In this document: positions 23,550-32,919 of the stretch, piece after piece
How positions within the stretch are numbered: position 1 is the stretch's first letter
Layout of the letters: each line of letters begins with the position of its first letter
Assembly (NCBI GenBank): GCA_948146395.1
Contig: OX411545.1
Location: forward strand, 17,304,526 to 17,368,525
From: Fragum whitleyi
Taxonomy: Eukaryota > Mollusca > Bivalvia > Cardiida > Cardiidae
Reading direction: 5' to 3'
Length of the DNA stretch: 64,000 bases
Made by a program: the position numbers and the translations under genes
The notes under the pieces: model-generated
Database searches by the model: none
Seen by the model: the letters and a program-made list of their open reading frames with translations, nothing else
What the model was told of the DNA's origin: nothing

Positions 23550-23745
23550 CCCTTAATAGCCTGGATAGCTCTTATGATGGTGACCACACATGCCAAGTTT
23601 CCTGAAGATATCTTCCATAACAGCAGACAAATAAACAAAGTTAAAGTTTTTCACGCCAAGGCCAACAACAACACCATTGACGCTAAAAAGATCACAATAC
23701 CTTGGTGTGTTTTTTTTTTTCCAAAAAAGCTGAGCTAAAATTGCT
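23550..23745 (+). mobile_element. Probable Helitron-like fragment ending GAGCTAA
   Basis: Contains 'CATGCCAAGTTTCCTGAAG' and ends AAAAAAGCTGAGCTAAA, the 3' signature of the ACAAG/CTAA group. No clear 5' end. Confidence 0.35.
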
Positions 23746-23940
23746 ATTGCTTGTCAACAATGAAAAGCCATTTTCCATCAAAGAGCCATAACTCTGTCAA
23801 AAGTCAATGGATCATAACCAAAATCCATGGACAAGAAAAAGCTACAGACAGACCGACTGACAAGCTGACTCCTATATTCCCCAAAACATAGTGTTGAGGA
23901 AAGGGGGGGGGATATAATGAGGCTTATAATAATTACTTAC

Positions 23941-24071
23941 CCACTATATAGGGAGAGTATGATGAAGATCAGAATGAGCACACAGATAAATATAAATATG
24001 GCAAAGGCCACCAGGACCCACCAATAACTCTCCCAACCTTGTGGGTATACACTCTTGGCTGGGTCACATGA
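23941..24071 (-). CDS. Cadherin exon: transmembrane segment
   Basis: The minus-strand acceptor TATATTTCAG and the donor GTAAGTAATT bound 131 nt that start in phase 0 and end with two bases. The frame begins SCDPAKSVYPQGWESYWW and continues into a hydrophobic run of about 25 residues (WVLVAFAIFIFICVLILIF...), ending IILSLYSG. This is the single membrane-spanning helix of the cadherin, with the ectodomain on the side of the upstream exons. Tandemly duplicated: a copy of its 5' 90 or so bases, including the acceptor, lies at 24075-24174. That copy would stop in frame, so the functional exon is taken to be this one. Confidence 0.88.
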
Positions 24072-24074
24072 CTG

Positions 24075-24174
24075 AAATATACACATAGATAAATATAAAT
24101 ATGGCAAAGGCCACCAGGACCCACCAATAACTCTCCCAACCCTGTGGGTATACACTCTTGGCTGGGTCACATGA
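24075..24174 (-). pseudogene. Tandem duplicate of the 5' part of the transmembrane exon
   Basis: A 103-bp tandem duplication gives a second acceptor (TTTCAG before 24174) and a near-identical copy of the exon start. If this acceptor were used, the reading frame would encode the extracellular stub and most of the helix (WVLVAFAIFIFIYVYISVM), then hit TGA before the true exon, because 103 is not a multiple of three. It is either a silent duplicate within the intron or an alternative terminal exon giving a form with no cytoplasmic tail. Confidence 0.75.
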
Positions 24175-24540
24175 CTGAAATATACACACAAACAAATAAT
24201 TATAAAGTGTACACATACATAAAGTTAAAATGATAAATCAACTTAGCGAATTTAAGTTAAGTTAATTGCAAGAACAATTTTTCAACATTTTTTATGCTGT
24301 TACATGAAATTGCTATCGAAATGATTTCATTGTTCCCACTGCTGCTTTATTCTGGGGGTCAAAATGGGTATCTTACAGCATGCATGTGCCCCCTCTATAT
24401 GAGACAAAGAGAGCTGCTTGAAAAAAATAGGGGTACAAGCTTCAATTTGGGGGTAAATCACCCAATTTGAGGGTTTTTGGGAACACTGGAATTTATATCA
24501 ACAAAACTTATGTTTGAACATATGAGCATGTGAAAATCAA

Positions 24541-25172
24541 TGAGCAGTAAGTTGCTAATGTTTTGATATCAATGAGCAGTAAGTTGCTAATGTTTTGATA
24601 TCAATGAGCAGTAAGTTGCTAATGTTTTGATATCAATGAGCAGGAAGTTGCTATTGTTTTGATATCAATGAGCAGTGAGTTGCTAGTGTTTTGATATCAA
24701 TTAGCAGTAAGTTGCTATTGTTTTGATATCAATGAGCAGTAAGTTGCTAATGTTTTGATACCAATGAGCAGTAAGTTGCTAGTGTTTTGATATCAATGAG
24801 CAGTAAGTTGCTAATGTTTTGATATCAATGAGCAGTAAGTTGCTAATGTTTTGATATCAATGAGCAGTGAGTTGCTAGTGTTTTGATATCAATTAGCAGT
24901 AAGTTGCTATTGTTTTGATATCAATGAGCAGTAAGATGCTAATGTTTTGATATCAATGAGCAGTAAGTTGCTTGTGTTTTGATATCAATGAGCAGTAAGT
25001 TGCTAATGTTTTGATATCAATGAGCAGTAAGTTGCTAATGATTTGAAATCAATTAGCCTTGAGTTGCTAGTGTTTTGATATCAATGAACAGTGAGTTACT
25101 AGTGATTTGATATCAATGAGCAGTAAGTTGCTAGTGTTTTGATATCAATGAGCAGTAGATTGCTAGTGTTTT
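24541..25172. repeat. 32-bp minisatellite, about 20 copies, in a cadherin intron
   Basis: Unit ATGAGCAGTAAGTTGCTAAT plus GTTTTGATATCA, repeated head to tail every 32 bp with few substitutions. Each unit contains the palindrome TTGATATCAA. There are no spacers between units. It lies between the membrane-adjacent-domain exon and the transmembrane exon. Confidence 0.92.
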
Positions 25173-25576
25173 TTTAAAGATATATCAACCGCAGATGTAC
25201 ATAATAGGTTGATCATGAGATTGGCCGAGCGGTGTTCTGAATGTGTTAATCCCTGACAACACAAGATATTTTACTTTCTATTAAACCACTCATCCATTCT
25301 CTTTTAATTCAACAAAAATCTGCAAATAAGATGGTGTTTTATTTAGATGGTTGACCACTAATAGTTCCATAACGTTTCATTAGTTAAAACCTTTAACAGT
25401 CTGTACTGAATTTCCTTATTATTTCATTAGGAAACCTCAGTTAATATTTCGAAAGATCATGAATTCCAAAATGTTGCAGAACTATTACAGGTCCACAACC
25501 TTAATTTTGAAATCAAATTCAAAATGACCCTCTCTGTCTGACGTCTCCCATGAGAAAGATTTAAATTTTCTCCTAC
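25173..25576. other. Intron with a short dispersed repeat
   Basis: About 25425-25500 (GAAACCTCAGTTAATATT ... TTACAGGTCCACAACCTT) recurs at about 49205-49255, 52795-52870 and 56730-56800, so it is a dispersed repeat. It includes the sequence just past the exon end, explaining why the open frame runs on beyond the splice site. Confidence 0.5.
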
Positions 25577-25703
25577 CCCTGGTTCTACTGCTCCATAACT
25601 GTCAAAAATGGTCATAGCTCGTCTCTCTGCATCCAAAAAGTCGAGAGCGTCTTCTCGCTCAATGACCACTTGATCTCTCACAACAACAAAACACACATCA
25701 GTT
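25577..25703 (-). CDS. Cadherin exon: membrane-adjacent domain, C-terminal part
   Basis: The acceptor TTCTATTGCAG is strong. One base completes Arg from the previous exon, then the frame reads TDVCFVVVRDQVVIERED and continues through about FLDAERRAMTIFDSYGAVEPG. The 'TDVCF-V' strand and the following helix match the ferredoxin-like membrane-adjacent domain of CDH23/PCDH15-type cadherins (family knowledge). I placed the donor at CCAGGG|GTAGGA because it alone gives phase 0, as the transmembrane exon needs. Open frame continues past it to about 25457, so an alternative later donor cannot be excluded, but the ones I see (AAG|GTTGTG, CCT|GTAATA) do not fit the phase. Confidence 0.75.
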
Positions 25704-25914
25704 CTGCAATAGAAGATACATTACATAAATTCCTGTTGTGATTTTTTTGGCATCACCATTATTGGGCTTGAATTGCATAGGTGTATTCTAAAAGAAACCC
25801 TCTTTCAGATTAGGATTTTTTTTTGCTATTTTACACTTGGGAAAATATTGTTCAACTAGGTGATTGTCTCGGCATAACTGTCTCGTTCACCACAAGTAGG
25901 CTTGACAAAATTAA

Positions 25915-26154
25915 CCCTTGTCATGCTGATCCCAGAATATTCCTGCTTTACCAGGATGTATGGACAGAGATCAGTCTGCACATATGTGCAGACTGATCTT
26001 AGTCTATGCCACCTGAAGTTACTTTTCAAAACCAGAGAAGTTTCAAAATCATATTTTCATAATCAAATACTGACTCACGAAAAGGAAATCAAATCTTTCA
26101 GCACTTTGATTTTTATATAATTTTTGCAAGGTTTTTTATACAGCATGACAAGGT
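25915..26154. mobile_element. TTAA MITE, family 1
   Basis: TTAA at 25911-25914 and 26155-26158. Ends CCCTTGTCATGCTGA and AGCATGACAAGG. Internal CACATATGTGCAG palindrome. Intronic. Confidence 0.8.
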
Positions 26155-26377
26155 TTAAGAAACTGCTTGTGACAAGCAATTCCTTATTTTTTCCCACAAT
26201 ACCTTTCTATCACATAGGATGATGTCTTTCTAAATTGCTTGTTGTGTGAGTATAATATTTAGGTATAACCTGCATTAATTGTATCTAGAAAATACAGTAA
26301 ATTATTAGGGTTTTTTTTATTTCTAGTTTTTTCTTGTAGATTTAAAGTATGAAATCCTGTTTTCATTAACATCAATC

Positions 26378-26469
26378 TGAACCATAAACATTGTTTCAAT
26401 GATTTATTTTGTTTACTGTATACATACTGTTCAAAGACTGGATCTTTGTTGTTGTTTATTATATGGGAG
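26378..26469 (-). pseudogene. Tandem duplicate of a cadherin exon 3' half with donor site
   Basis: Copies the last ~48 nt of exon 26524-26616, its donor and ~45 nt of intron. The unit is offset by 96 bp. The copy's donor is ACA|GTATGT (at 26427/26426). The minus-strand frame remains open across both copies and the spacing is a multiple of three. Splicing at this second donor would lengthen the exon by 32 in-frame residues, repeating a KDPVFE segment, and still fit the next exon's phase. Confidence 0.7.
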
Positions 26470-26523
26470 AGTCTGTACCTTAAACATTGTTTCAATGTTT
26501 TTTTCTGTTCACTGTATACATAC

Positions 26524-26616
26524 CGTTCAAAGACTGGATCTTTTTCATTGTTTATTATATGATAGGATGTCTTCATTTCTTGATAATAGACGCCTGTTTC
26601 CAGGGAATTTAGCTCT
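26524..26616 (-). CDS. Cadherin exon: membrane-adjacent domain, middle part
   Basis: The acceptor CTTTTTTTTCACAG and donor ACG|GTATGT bound 93 nt (1+90+2). The frame reads (R)ELNSLETGVYYQEMKTSY, ending NNEKDPVFE plus two bases that form Arg with the next exon. It links the end of the last EC repeat to the TDVCF strand. Phases agree on both sides. A 96-bp tandem duplication downstream supplies a possible alternative donor. The open frame 26399-26683 on the other strand is a shadow. Confidence 0.85.
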
Positions 26617-26619
26617 CTG

Positions 26620-27240
26620 TGAAAAAAAAGACAAAATAAAGCATATTTTTTACCCATCAGGCAAAAAGGGACCATCTGGGTAATGCGTAAAGTGTCGACA
26701 CATTTAAGACTGCGCAGATTGACTAGAATTAAATTTTTTTGCACTTTTCTGATTTTCTGAATCTTGATCGATTAACAATAAATTAATAAGCAGAAAAGAC
26801 ATTTTAATCAGAAAAAAAGAACTAAATAAAAGCTTCATCTATATTTTTTACGGTTCCAGGGAGCATTTATTTAAGAGATGAATAGATTATATGTTGATAT
26901 CATTGAGGTATGAAACTAAAACCCAACCAAACTGTATGGATACACGAAGCAGAATCATGCCTGAGTGTGTTTAAGTTTAAGTTTCAAACCTCCATGAAAT
27001 CAACTTATTATCTTTTCCTATCTTATAATTAAATATGATTAAGCCAAAAATGAAAAGATTTGTCCACTATGAAGCAGTTTTTTAATGGGACTACTTTTTG
27101 CGGAAGCTTAAAAAAATAGCTGCATAAACAAAATTAATTTCATTAAGAAATAAAAGCAATTTTTCAGCCAATCAGAATGCCCGAAATCTAATGAAATCAA
27201 CTAGAATTAAATCTTCAGGTTGAAAACAATAGGTACTTAC
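26620..27240. other. Intron, mostly unique AT-rich sequence
   Basis: Only a short fragment related to the element at 22694-22941 (about 26650-26700) is recognised. Confidence 0.4.
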
Positions 27241-27332
27241 CTGATCATAGCCTCAATATCAGTCTTCAATGCCTTGTCAGCTGGTCTATCAATAACAACT
27301 CTGATTAAGTTTCTGTTATCTGTGATGTATAT
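27241..27332 (-). CDS. Cadherin exon: start of membrane-adjacent domain
   Basis: The acceptor CTGTTTTTCCAG and donor CAG|GTAAGTACC bound 92 nt. The frame, phase 0, reads IYITDNRNLIRVVIDRPADK and then ALKTDIEAMI plus two bases. IYIT completes the last beta strand of the final EC repeat. NLIRVVIDRP starts the membrane-adjacent domain, resembling the corresponding strand-helix in CDH23/PCDH15-type proteins. No ORF track entry covers it; it was found from splice sites and phase. Confidence 0.87.
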
Positions 27333-27628
27333 CTGGAAAAACAGGGTCAAATCATGGTCATTTCATGGTTATATTGAATGGGTTGCTAAATTTCAGAATT
27401 TTCAGACCAATATTGGAATTTTTTTTCAATATTCATGAAGATATAGACTCCTTTAAAAATACATGCAAATCTTTCTAAGAATAAAACTACAGCTATATCT
27501 GTTGTTTTCTAGCTGGTAGTTATATAAATACTGTGGCAGATCCAGGATTTCTGTAAAAGAGGTTTGAACATACAAATAGGGGGTTCACTTACCTAGATAT
27601 ACTGTTTAGAACAAATTTATGTATAAAC

Positions 27629-28699
27629 AAGTGGACCAAGATGGTCCTAGATCGCTCACCTGAGTCTCTTTGACCCCTGAGACATCACATTAATTGGAAA
27701 GGCAGATGTCAAAAAGAAGATAATTGCCTTAAATCAATACCATGGAACTTTTTCAGCGTAGAGCAAGACAGATATGCCTTTTTGCTATTTGATTCTATGT
27801 AAAAAGGGATGCATCCGGGTGAACCCCAAATTTGACCCCAGGGTCTTGATATGAACAAACTTGGAAGAGCTCCATAACATGATGCTACATACCAAATATG
27901 AAAGCTGTCAGCCTTCTGGTTTCAGAGAAGAAGATTTTTGAAGGTTTTCCTTTTTTCACCCATCATGCTCAGATGAGCTGAATGGGATGCGCCCGGGTGG
28001 AGCCCAAATATGACCGAAGGGTCTTGATATGAATAAACTGGGTAGAGGTCTACTAGATGATGCTACATACCAAATATGAAAGCTGTCTGCCTTCTGGTTT
28101 CATAGAAGAAGATTTTTGAAGATTTTCATTTTTTTACCCTTCGAGTTCATATGACATAAAGGGATGCCCCCGTCGTAGCCCAAATATGACCCAAGGGTCT
28201 TGATATTAATAAACTTGGTAGAGGCCCACTAGGTGATGCTACATTCCAAATATGAAAGCTGTCTGCCATCTGGTTTCAGAGAAGAAGATTTTTAAAGATT
28301 TTCACTCTTTGATTCTATGTAAAAAGGGTTGGGCCCGGGCAAAGCCCAAATATGACCCCAGGGTCTTGATATGAACAAACTTGGTAGGGGTCCACTAGAT
28401 AATGCTACATACCAAATATGAAAGCTGTCTGCCATCTGGTTTCAGAGAAGAAGATTTTTAAAGATTTTCATATACCCTTTTTGTAAAGGGTAAAGGGAAA
28501 GTTAAGGGTGGATTTCAATTATTTGAACAACATTGGTAGAGCTTGACCCAAGGAAGATCCCTGCCAAGTTTCAACAAGATTGGCCCACTGGTTTAGGAGA
28601 AGAAGATGTTTAAAGAAATTGTGGCTGACACACGACTGACGACGGACATTCTACGATCACAATAGCTAACCTTGAGCACTTCGTGCTCGGTCGAGCTAA
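27629..28699 (+). mobile_element. Helitron-like tandem-repeat element, CTCACCTGAGC family, intact
   Basis: Starts ACAAGTGGACCAAGATGG. The body holds four to five ~165-190 bp repeats ('CATACCAAATATGAAAGCTG', 'GGGTCTTGATATGAA'). Ends with hairpin GAGCACTTCGTGCTC then GGTCGAGCTAA and an A run. This copy defines both ends of the family seen inverted at 10449-11626. Intronic. Confidence 0.7.
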
Positions 28700-28715
28700 A
28701 AAAGAAATAATTTTG

Positions 28716-28787
28716 ATGGCTCAACACAAAACAGTTGTAACTCCCAATAAACATGTTGGGAGTTACAACTGTTTTGCACTGAGCTAT
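28716..28787. mobile_element. Short fold-back element (GGCTCA...AACAGTTGTAACTCCC)
   Basis: Near-perfect 70-bp palindrome around AACATGTT: AAAACAGTTGTAACTCCC and its inverse. Relatives at 30062-30132, 31869-32160 (interrupted), 32216-32282, 47438-47505, 53278-53348 and 59687-59769. Confidence 0.8.
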
Positions 28788-28946
28788 TAGCTACAGAAGG
28801 TGGGGTGGAGGGGGATGTTTGAAGCCCCTGAAGCCTCTCTTGTTTCGTCACTGAATGATATATTACAATCTTTGAAATATTTTCAAGGACTTTTCAAGGA
28901 CTTTGTGTAATTTTTATGGCTTTTATAAGGCTCTTTGATATTTTAA

Positions 28947-29167
28947 CCCTTACCTGTTTTATAAAACTTTGGACCTGTCCAAATTCAAAGGTTTTGCAGA
29001 TCAAAATTTAAAGTGGATTTAATTTGAAAAATTACCATCCAATATGGTAGAAAATTGTGTGGAAAAAGAAGAAATTGCTTGTCAGAAGCAATTTCTTCTT
29101 TTTTCACAATGTTTTCTCAATCATAATATCACAAGCACGTAAAAAGCAGGGATTAAACAGGAAAGGG
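28947..29167. mobile_element. TTAA MITE, family 2 (CCCTTACCTGTTTTA)
   Basis: TTAA at 28943-28946 and 29168-29171. Ends CCCTTACCTGTTT and, inverted, CCCTTTCCTGTTT. The internal hairpin AAGAAGAAATTGCTTGTCAG pairs with GAAGCAATTTCTTCTT. Same length class as 40929-41149. Confidence 0.8.
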
Positions 29168-29244
29168 TTAAAAGAGATTTATATGGTAAACATCAAAAAG
29201 GGTATTTCCAAACTGCGTGTACCAAATGTAATACCTAAACTCAC

Positions 29245-29531
29245 CTGTTGCTCTTGAGAGTCTGTCAGATTATTTTCCCCTCTATTGTCCGAAGCAATGA
29301 TGGTCATCACAAATACCCCACCCACAAAATCTTGATAATACGGATAACTTGTTGAGATTTCCCCAGTAAGACCATTGATATCAAAAGCAGCTTTATGATC
29401 CACTGGCTTCGATGTTCGAAGTTTGAAGAATCGAATGCTATCGATGGAGTAGCGAATCTGGTTGTTGGGCGGTAAGTCTACATCCCTAGCAGTTGCCCTG
29501 GAAATCCCACCAGCTGTATATGGCAGTATAA
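29245..29531 (-). CDS. Cadherin exon: last EC repeat
   Basis: The acceptor ACATCTTTTCCAG and donor CAG|GTGAGTTTAG bound 287 nt (2+285, ending phase 0). With one base from the upstream exon it reads VILPYTAGGISRATARDVD and goes on through NNQIRYSID, AAFDINGLTGEIS, DFVGGVFVMTIIASDNRG, to NLTDSQEQQ. The F-I-LTGEI and A-S-D-N-R-G elements are the usual EC strand motifs (compare F-x-ID-xx-TG-x-I and A-x-D-xx-G). N-L-T is a possible N-glycosylation site. It contributes most of the membrane-proximal EC domain. Confidence 0.92.
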
Positions 29532-30061
29532 CTGGAAAAGATGTATTCATGGAACAGCAAATTTTCAAGAACTCTAAACTTGATTAATGACCTTGATAAA
29601 TCATGTGTCCTATAAATATATTGGCCCATACAGCATTTTTGCATTAACCCTTCAATATCTACCAAGAGTAGTTTACAATTAGAACAAAACACTACAATTT
29701 TAGATTGCCTTATTAGCAAGTGATTAAGAACTTCATCATGCTTCATTTTTGGCCAGTTTGATATAACATAATAGGATATAGAGAAAAATATTTCAACTGA
29801 GCTTGACTTATATGGAGATGGCTTGATTTTCAAATAAAAATTGTGATATCTTTAAGGCATAATTATGATATATCTAATATGCTCAATGAGTTCAAGGGAA
29901 AGTTGTGTAACCTCTTAGCTGTAACCCTGGCAATTGTATTTTGATTTATTTTCTTGTAATCAGGTCTAATGCTACTTTTAACCGTCTTTCAATCGTATCA
30001 CACTCGCTAGAGCACCTTTGAATGGATTCCTGTTTAGACAAAGGTTGAAATAGATATATAT

Positions 30062-30132
30062 TGCTCAGCGCGAAACAATCGTAACTGCCTATATGTTTAT
30101 AGGCAGTTACATCTGTTTTGCACTTAGGCATC
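30062..30132. mobile_element. Short fold-back element, GGCTCA family
   Basis: GCTCAGCGCGAAACAATCGTAA-type left arm and an inverted right arm ending TTTTGCACTTAGGC, loop ATATGTTTAT. About 70 bp. Intronic. Confidence 0.7.
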
Positions 30133-30279
30133 ATTATGTGCCACCATCTCAAAGAATCAACTTTTATAATGGTAATCAACTGCTAAGTAGCAACTTGCGT
30201 TATTCATGAGACTTTAATTTAATGCACTGATAACAACTTATTGTTCATTTAAACAAGAATGATGTCAAATTAGCATTAA

Positions 30280-30517
30280 CCCTTGTTATGCTGCACAATG
30301 AATATTCCTGCTTCGGCAAGAGCTATAGACAAACATCAGCCTACACATATGTGCAGTCTAATGTCAGTCTACACCACCTGTTTCTGACTTTCAAACCAGA
30401 ATTGTCAAAAGATTTAATTTTTCAAATAGCAATTGACCTACAGTTGAAACTTCAGTGCTTTTTGCCCTTTGATTTTGATGAAAATGTTTAGCCAAAAAAT
30501 ATTCAGCATGACAAGAG
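30280..30517. mobile_element. TTAA MITE, family 1
   Basis: TTAA at 30276-30279 and 30518-30521. Ends CCCTTGTTATGCTG and CAGCATGACAAGAG. It lies about 130 bp downstream of exon 30651-30959. Confidence 0.8.
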
Positions 30518-30650
30518 TTAATATTTCCTGCATTCGTCTATATCAGAAATTTCTTCACAAGCTAGCTTACTGCAATAATTCAATTTTTCACAACCTTGAG
30601 AAGCAAGAAGAAGCAGGCCAAACAGGGCGTGGGCTTGATTCAAATCATAC

Positions 30651-30959
30651 CTTTTCTAACAACATCTTCGAGAAATATTGGTCCATTATCATTGGCATCA
30701 AGAACATTGACTCGAATGAGCAGAACATCATGTAAACTCATCGCAAGAGCCTCGTTAGGCTGAGAGAGGAGAAATCCTCGCTTTTGTCTTGAAACGCTAG
30801 ACACATCCCTTTTCTGTCGGAGATTTGTGGGGATAACCGCTTGGACACAAAGAAGGTATGTGTCATTTTGCTCACGATCGAGTGGTATTCTGGTCCTAAT
30901 TACGCCGGTCCGTGCGTTGATTTGGAATACATCGCTGAAGAGGAACACTTGATCTGGAC
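30651..30959 (-). CDS. Cadherin exon: EC repeat with DANDNGP linker and two RQKR motifs
   Basis: The acceptor TTGTTATTCACAG and donor AAAAG|GTATGA bound 309 nt (2+306+1). It reads CPDQVFLFSDVFQINARTGV at the start, then RIPLDREQNDTYLLCVQAVI, and ends VLLIRVNVLDANDNGPIFLE followed by DVVRK. F-Q-IN-xx-TG-V-I, LDRE and LDANDNGP are diagnostic EC and calcium-linker motifs. Between them, in place of the usual short A-x-D-x-G turn, is an inserted basic loop with RQKR at 30808-30819 and RQKR again at 30778-30789. Both match the furin consensus R-X-K/R-R. N-D-T is a possible N-glycan site. Confidence 0.93.
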
Positions 30960-31019
30960 CTGTGAATAACAAAATGAACCTGTGTGTGACATTTACAACA
31001 ATTTCATGTGTGAGCCTGT

Positions 31020-31868
31020 GCCTGACATTTCCAACAAGAGGCTTAGATAGTCACAAACTCTAAAAATAAAGTCACCTGAAGGTCTACAGATAATTTGAGA
31101 CCTTATTTATATCCAAGGGTATAGTGAAGACCCCAGTCAGACTGTGCAGATGCACAGACTGGTCAGAGTCTTTGCTTTGCCCACATTTGAAACTGTTGGA
31201 AAATATAGGTTAATCATACAGCATTTTAAAAAATATTCTTTGATTGTGTATATAGGAGCACAAATATCTATTTAATGGATAGTGAGGCTACCAATTGCAA
31301 CCAGCTTTTAATCCCAGTGTACTACTTATCCTACACCAATTCAAAGGTACAGTACAGATAAGAGGGGGAAAGCCAGTCTAAAATCTTTATTTCTCATTTA
31401 AACCCTTTGTTGTGGGTACTCATTTTAATAGTCTTAACAAGACTATTAAAATGAGCACCAACAATATAGGATTTACGCAAGTACAGCTGAAATAAACCTA
31501 TTTGAAACCCTTATAACCCCTCTAGCTGTAGCCCAGCCAATTGGTGGGAGACAAATGACTCGTGTAACATTGACTTTTGTTAAAATTTCAAATAAAATGT
31601 TGTCAAGTTGTGGTTCAAACTCACTACCCAAGATTTGACAGCCCTATATATGTAATACATAAAAATCTTAAAATAATCTTCCTGTACTTGGCTTATAATG
31701 TAAAAATGTCATTTCATAAAGTGCTTAATGGTCCTTCAAACAAAATTCACAAAAGGAAAATGTGGATAAGACCCCCTGATTTTCAAAGATGGTCATATTA
31801 ATGATAATAATAATAATAACAACTTTATTTAAAGAGGATACATATTTGGTTTCCCAATCTTCCATATC
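31020..31868. other. Intron, largely unique
   Basis: Contains a small palindrome near 31405-31460 (GGGTACTCATTTTAATAGTC and its inverse). The plus-strand frame at 31577-31801 has no recognisable feature. Confidence 0.4.
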
Positions 31869-32160
31869 GATGGCTCAGCGCGAAACAGTTGTAACTCCCT
31901 ATATGTTTAACCCTTACCTGTCCAATCTCTGGTTTTTACGTCCTTTTGTAAATGAGAAAAAATTGTAGAAAAGAAGAAATTATTTGTGACAAACAATTTC
32001 TTCTTTTTCTACAAAATTTTCTACCCTTCAGAATGGTTATTTTTCAAATTAAATCCACTTTAAATTTTCGTCTGCAAAACCTTTGAATTTGGACAGGTCC
32101 AAAATTTTGTAAAACAGGAAAGGGTAAAAGGGAGTTACAACCGTTTCCTGCTCAGCCATC
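31869..32160. mobile_element. GGCTCA fold-back element split by a TTAA MITE
   Basis: The left arm 31869-31910 (GATGGCTCAGCGCGAAACAG, then TTGTAACTCCC) pairs with the right arm 32125-32160 (GGGAGTTACAACCG ... GCTCAGCCATC). The loop TATGTTTA has been split by a 214-bp insertion. This gives a relative age: fold-back first, MITE second. Confidence 0.75.
31911..32124. mobile_element. TTAA MITE, family 2, nested in a fold-back
   Basis: Left TTAA at 31907-31910. The right TTAA has mutated to GTAA. Ends CCCTTACCTGTCC and, inverted, CCCTTTCCTGTTT. Internal hairpin around AAGAAGAAATTATTTGTGAC. Same family as 28947-29167. Confidence 0.75.
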
Positions 32161-32215
32161 AATATGGACCTCATAAAATTGGTTCACAAAAGCATTCACG
32201 TATTTACGTATCAAT

Positions 32216-32282
32216 GGATGGCTACAAACAGTTGTAACTGCCATATATATCTATTGGCAGTAACACTTACTTTGCACTTGGC
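32216..32282. mobile_element. Short fold-back element, GGCTCA family (degraded)
   Basis: GATGGCTACAAACAGTTGTA ... GGCAGTAACACTTACTTTGC. It lies about 20 bp from the donor of exon 32304-32457. Confidence 0.5.
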
Positions 32283-32303
32283 AAACAATATACATGTACT
32301 TAC

Positions 32304-32457
32304 ACAAGTCAATATATGGACTATTGACAGGAGCAAAATAAGGCTGATAAGCAATAATGTTGTTTGGTGTCTCATCATCATCGCAGCCAATCACAGTGTA
32401 GACGAATTCCCCAGACGGCTTCTCTTCCATAACGGAAACCCCTACCACTGTAGGATA
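32304..32457 (-). CDS. Cadherin exon: first half of an EC repeat
   Basis: The acceptor TTTATTGTTCCAG and donor TGT|GTAAGTACA bound 154 nt (phase 0, ending with one base). It reads YPTVVGVSVMEEKPSGEFVY and then TVIGCDDDETPNN, ending NSPYIDL. V-x-V-MEE-xx-SG-xF is the first strand with the calcium-binding E. GCDDDE takes the place of the A-x-D-x-D motif. The last base plus GT of the next exon makes Cys. The plus-strand frame here is a shadow. Confidence 0.88.
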
Positions 32458-32764
32458 CTGGAACAATAAACAAGAGGTGCATTCGTTAGAGCGAAATTCT
32501 TTAGATTCTTATTAAGATTTTTAAGATAAAGTATTCGGTAGAGCGAGATTTTTTAGCGGCTCAATAGGAATCTTAAGATATCTCAATGAGGAAACGAAGA
32601 AAAGGATATTATCAACAAATTGCTATTTAATTTTCAATGTTCATACATTTATTTAAATTCTAATTTTAGGAAAATTCTCGGTTAAGCAAAAGGAAAGATT
32701 TATAATCTCTAGCCCTGATTGTTCAAAACATTTAGTGGAACATGTTTGACCAAAAGGTACTTAC

Positions 32765-32884
32765 AGTTTTATCAGTACAATTTCTGAATGTTGGAACATT
32801 GTCGTCGATATCAAGAATCTGTACTGTCAACAAAAACTGTCGGGTATACGAAGAGTTTGAAGCATCGGTGGCAAGAAGCAAAAG
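32765..32884 (-). CDS. Cadherin exon: EC C-terminal half with LDIDDNVPTF
   Basis: The acceptor TTGTCAATTTCAG and donor ACT|GTAAGTACC bound exactly 40 codons, phase 0 at both ends. It reads LLLLATDASNSSYTRQFLLT, then VQILDIDDNVPTFRNCTDKT. ATD and LDIDDNVPTF are the EC strand-F and calcium-linker motifs (a DxDDN variant of DxNDN). N-S-S and N-C-T are possible N-glycan sites. Confidence 0.93.
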
Positions 32885-32919
32885 CTGAAATTGACAAAAA
32901 AAACACAATATTTTTTCAA

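Noticed and set aside
24541..25172. Regular 32-bp repeats resembling a CRISPR array
   Set aside because: Units are head to tail with no unique spacers, lie in an intron of an animal gene, and have no cas genes nearby.
25195..25258. Possible extra exon between the membrane-adjacent and transmembrane exons
   Set aside because: Acceptor-like TTGTCAG but a weak donor, and the flanking exons already join in phase without it.
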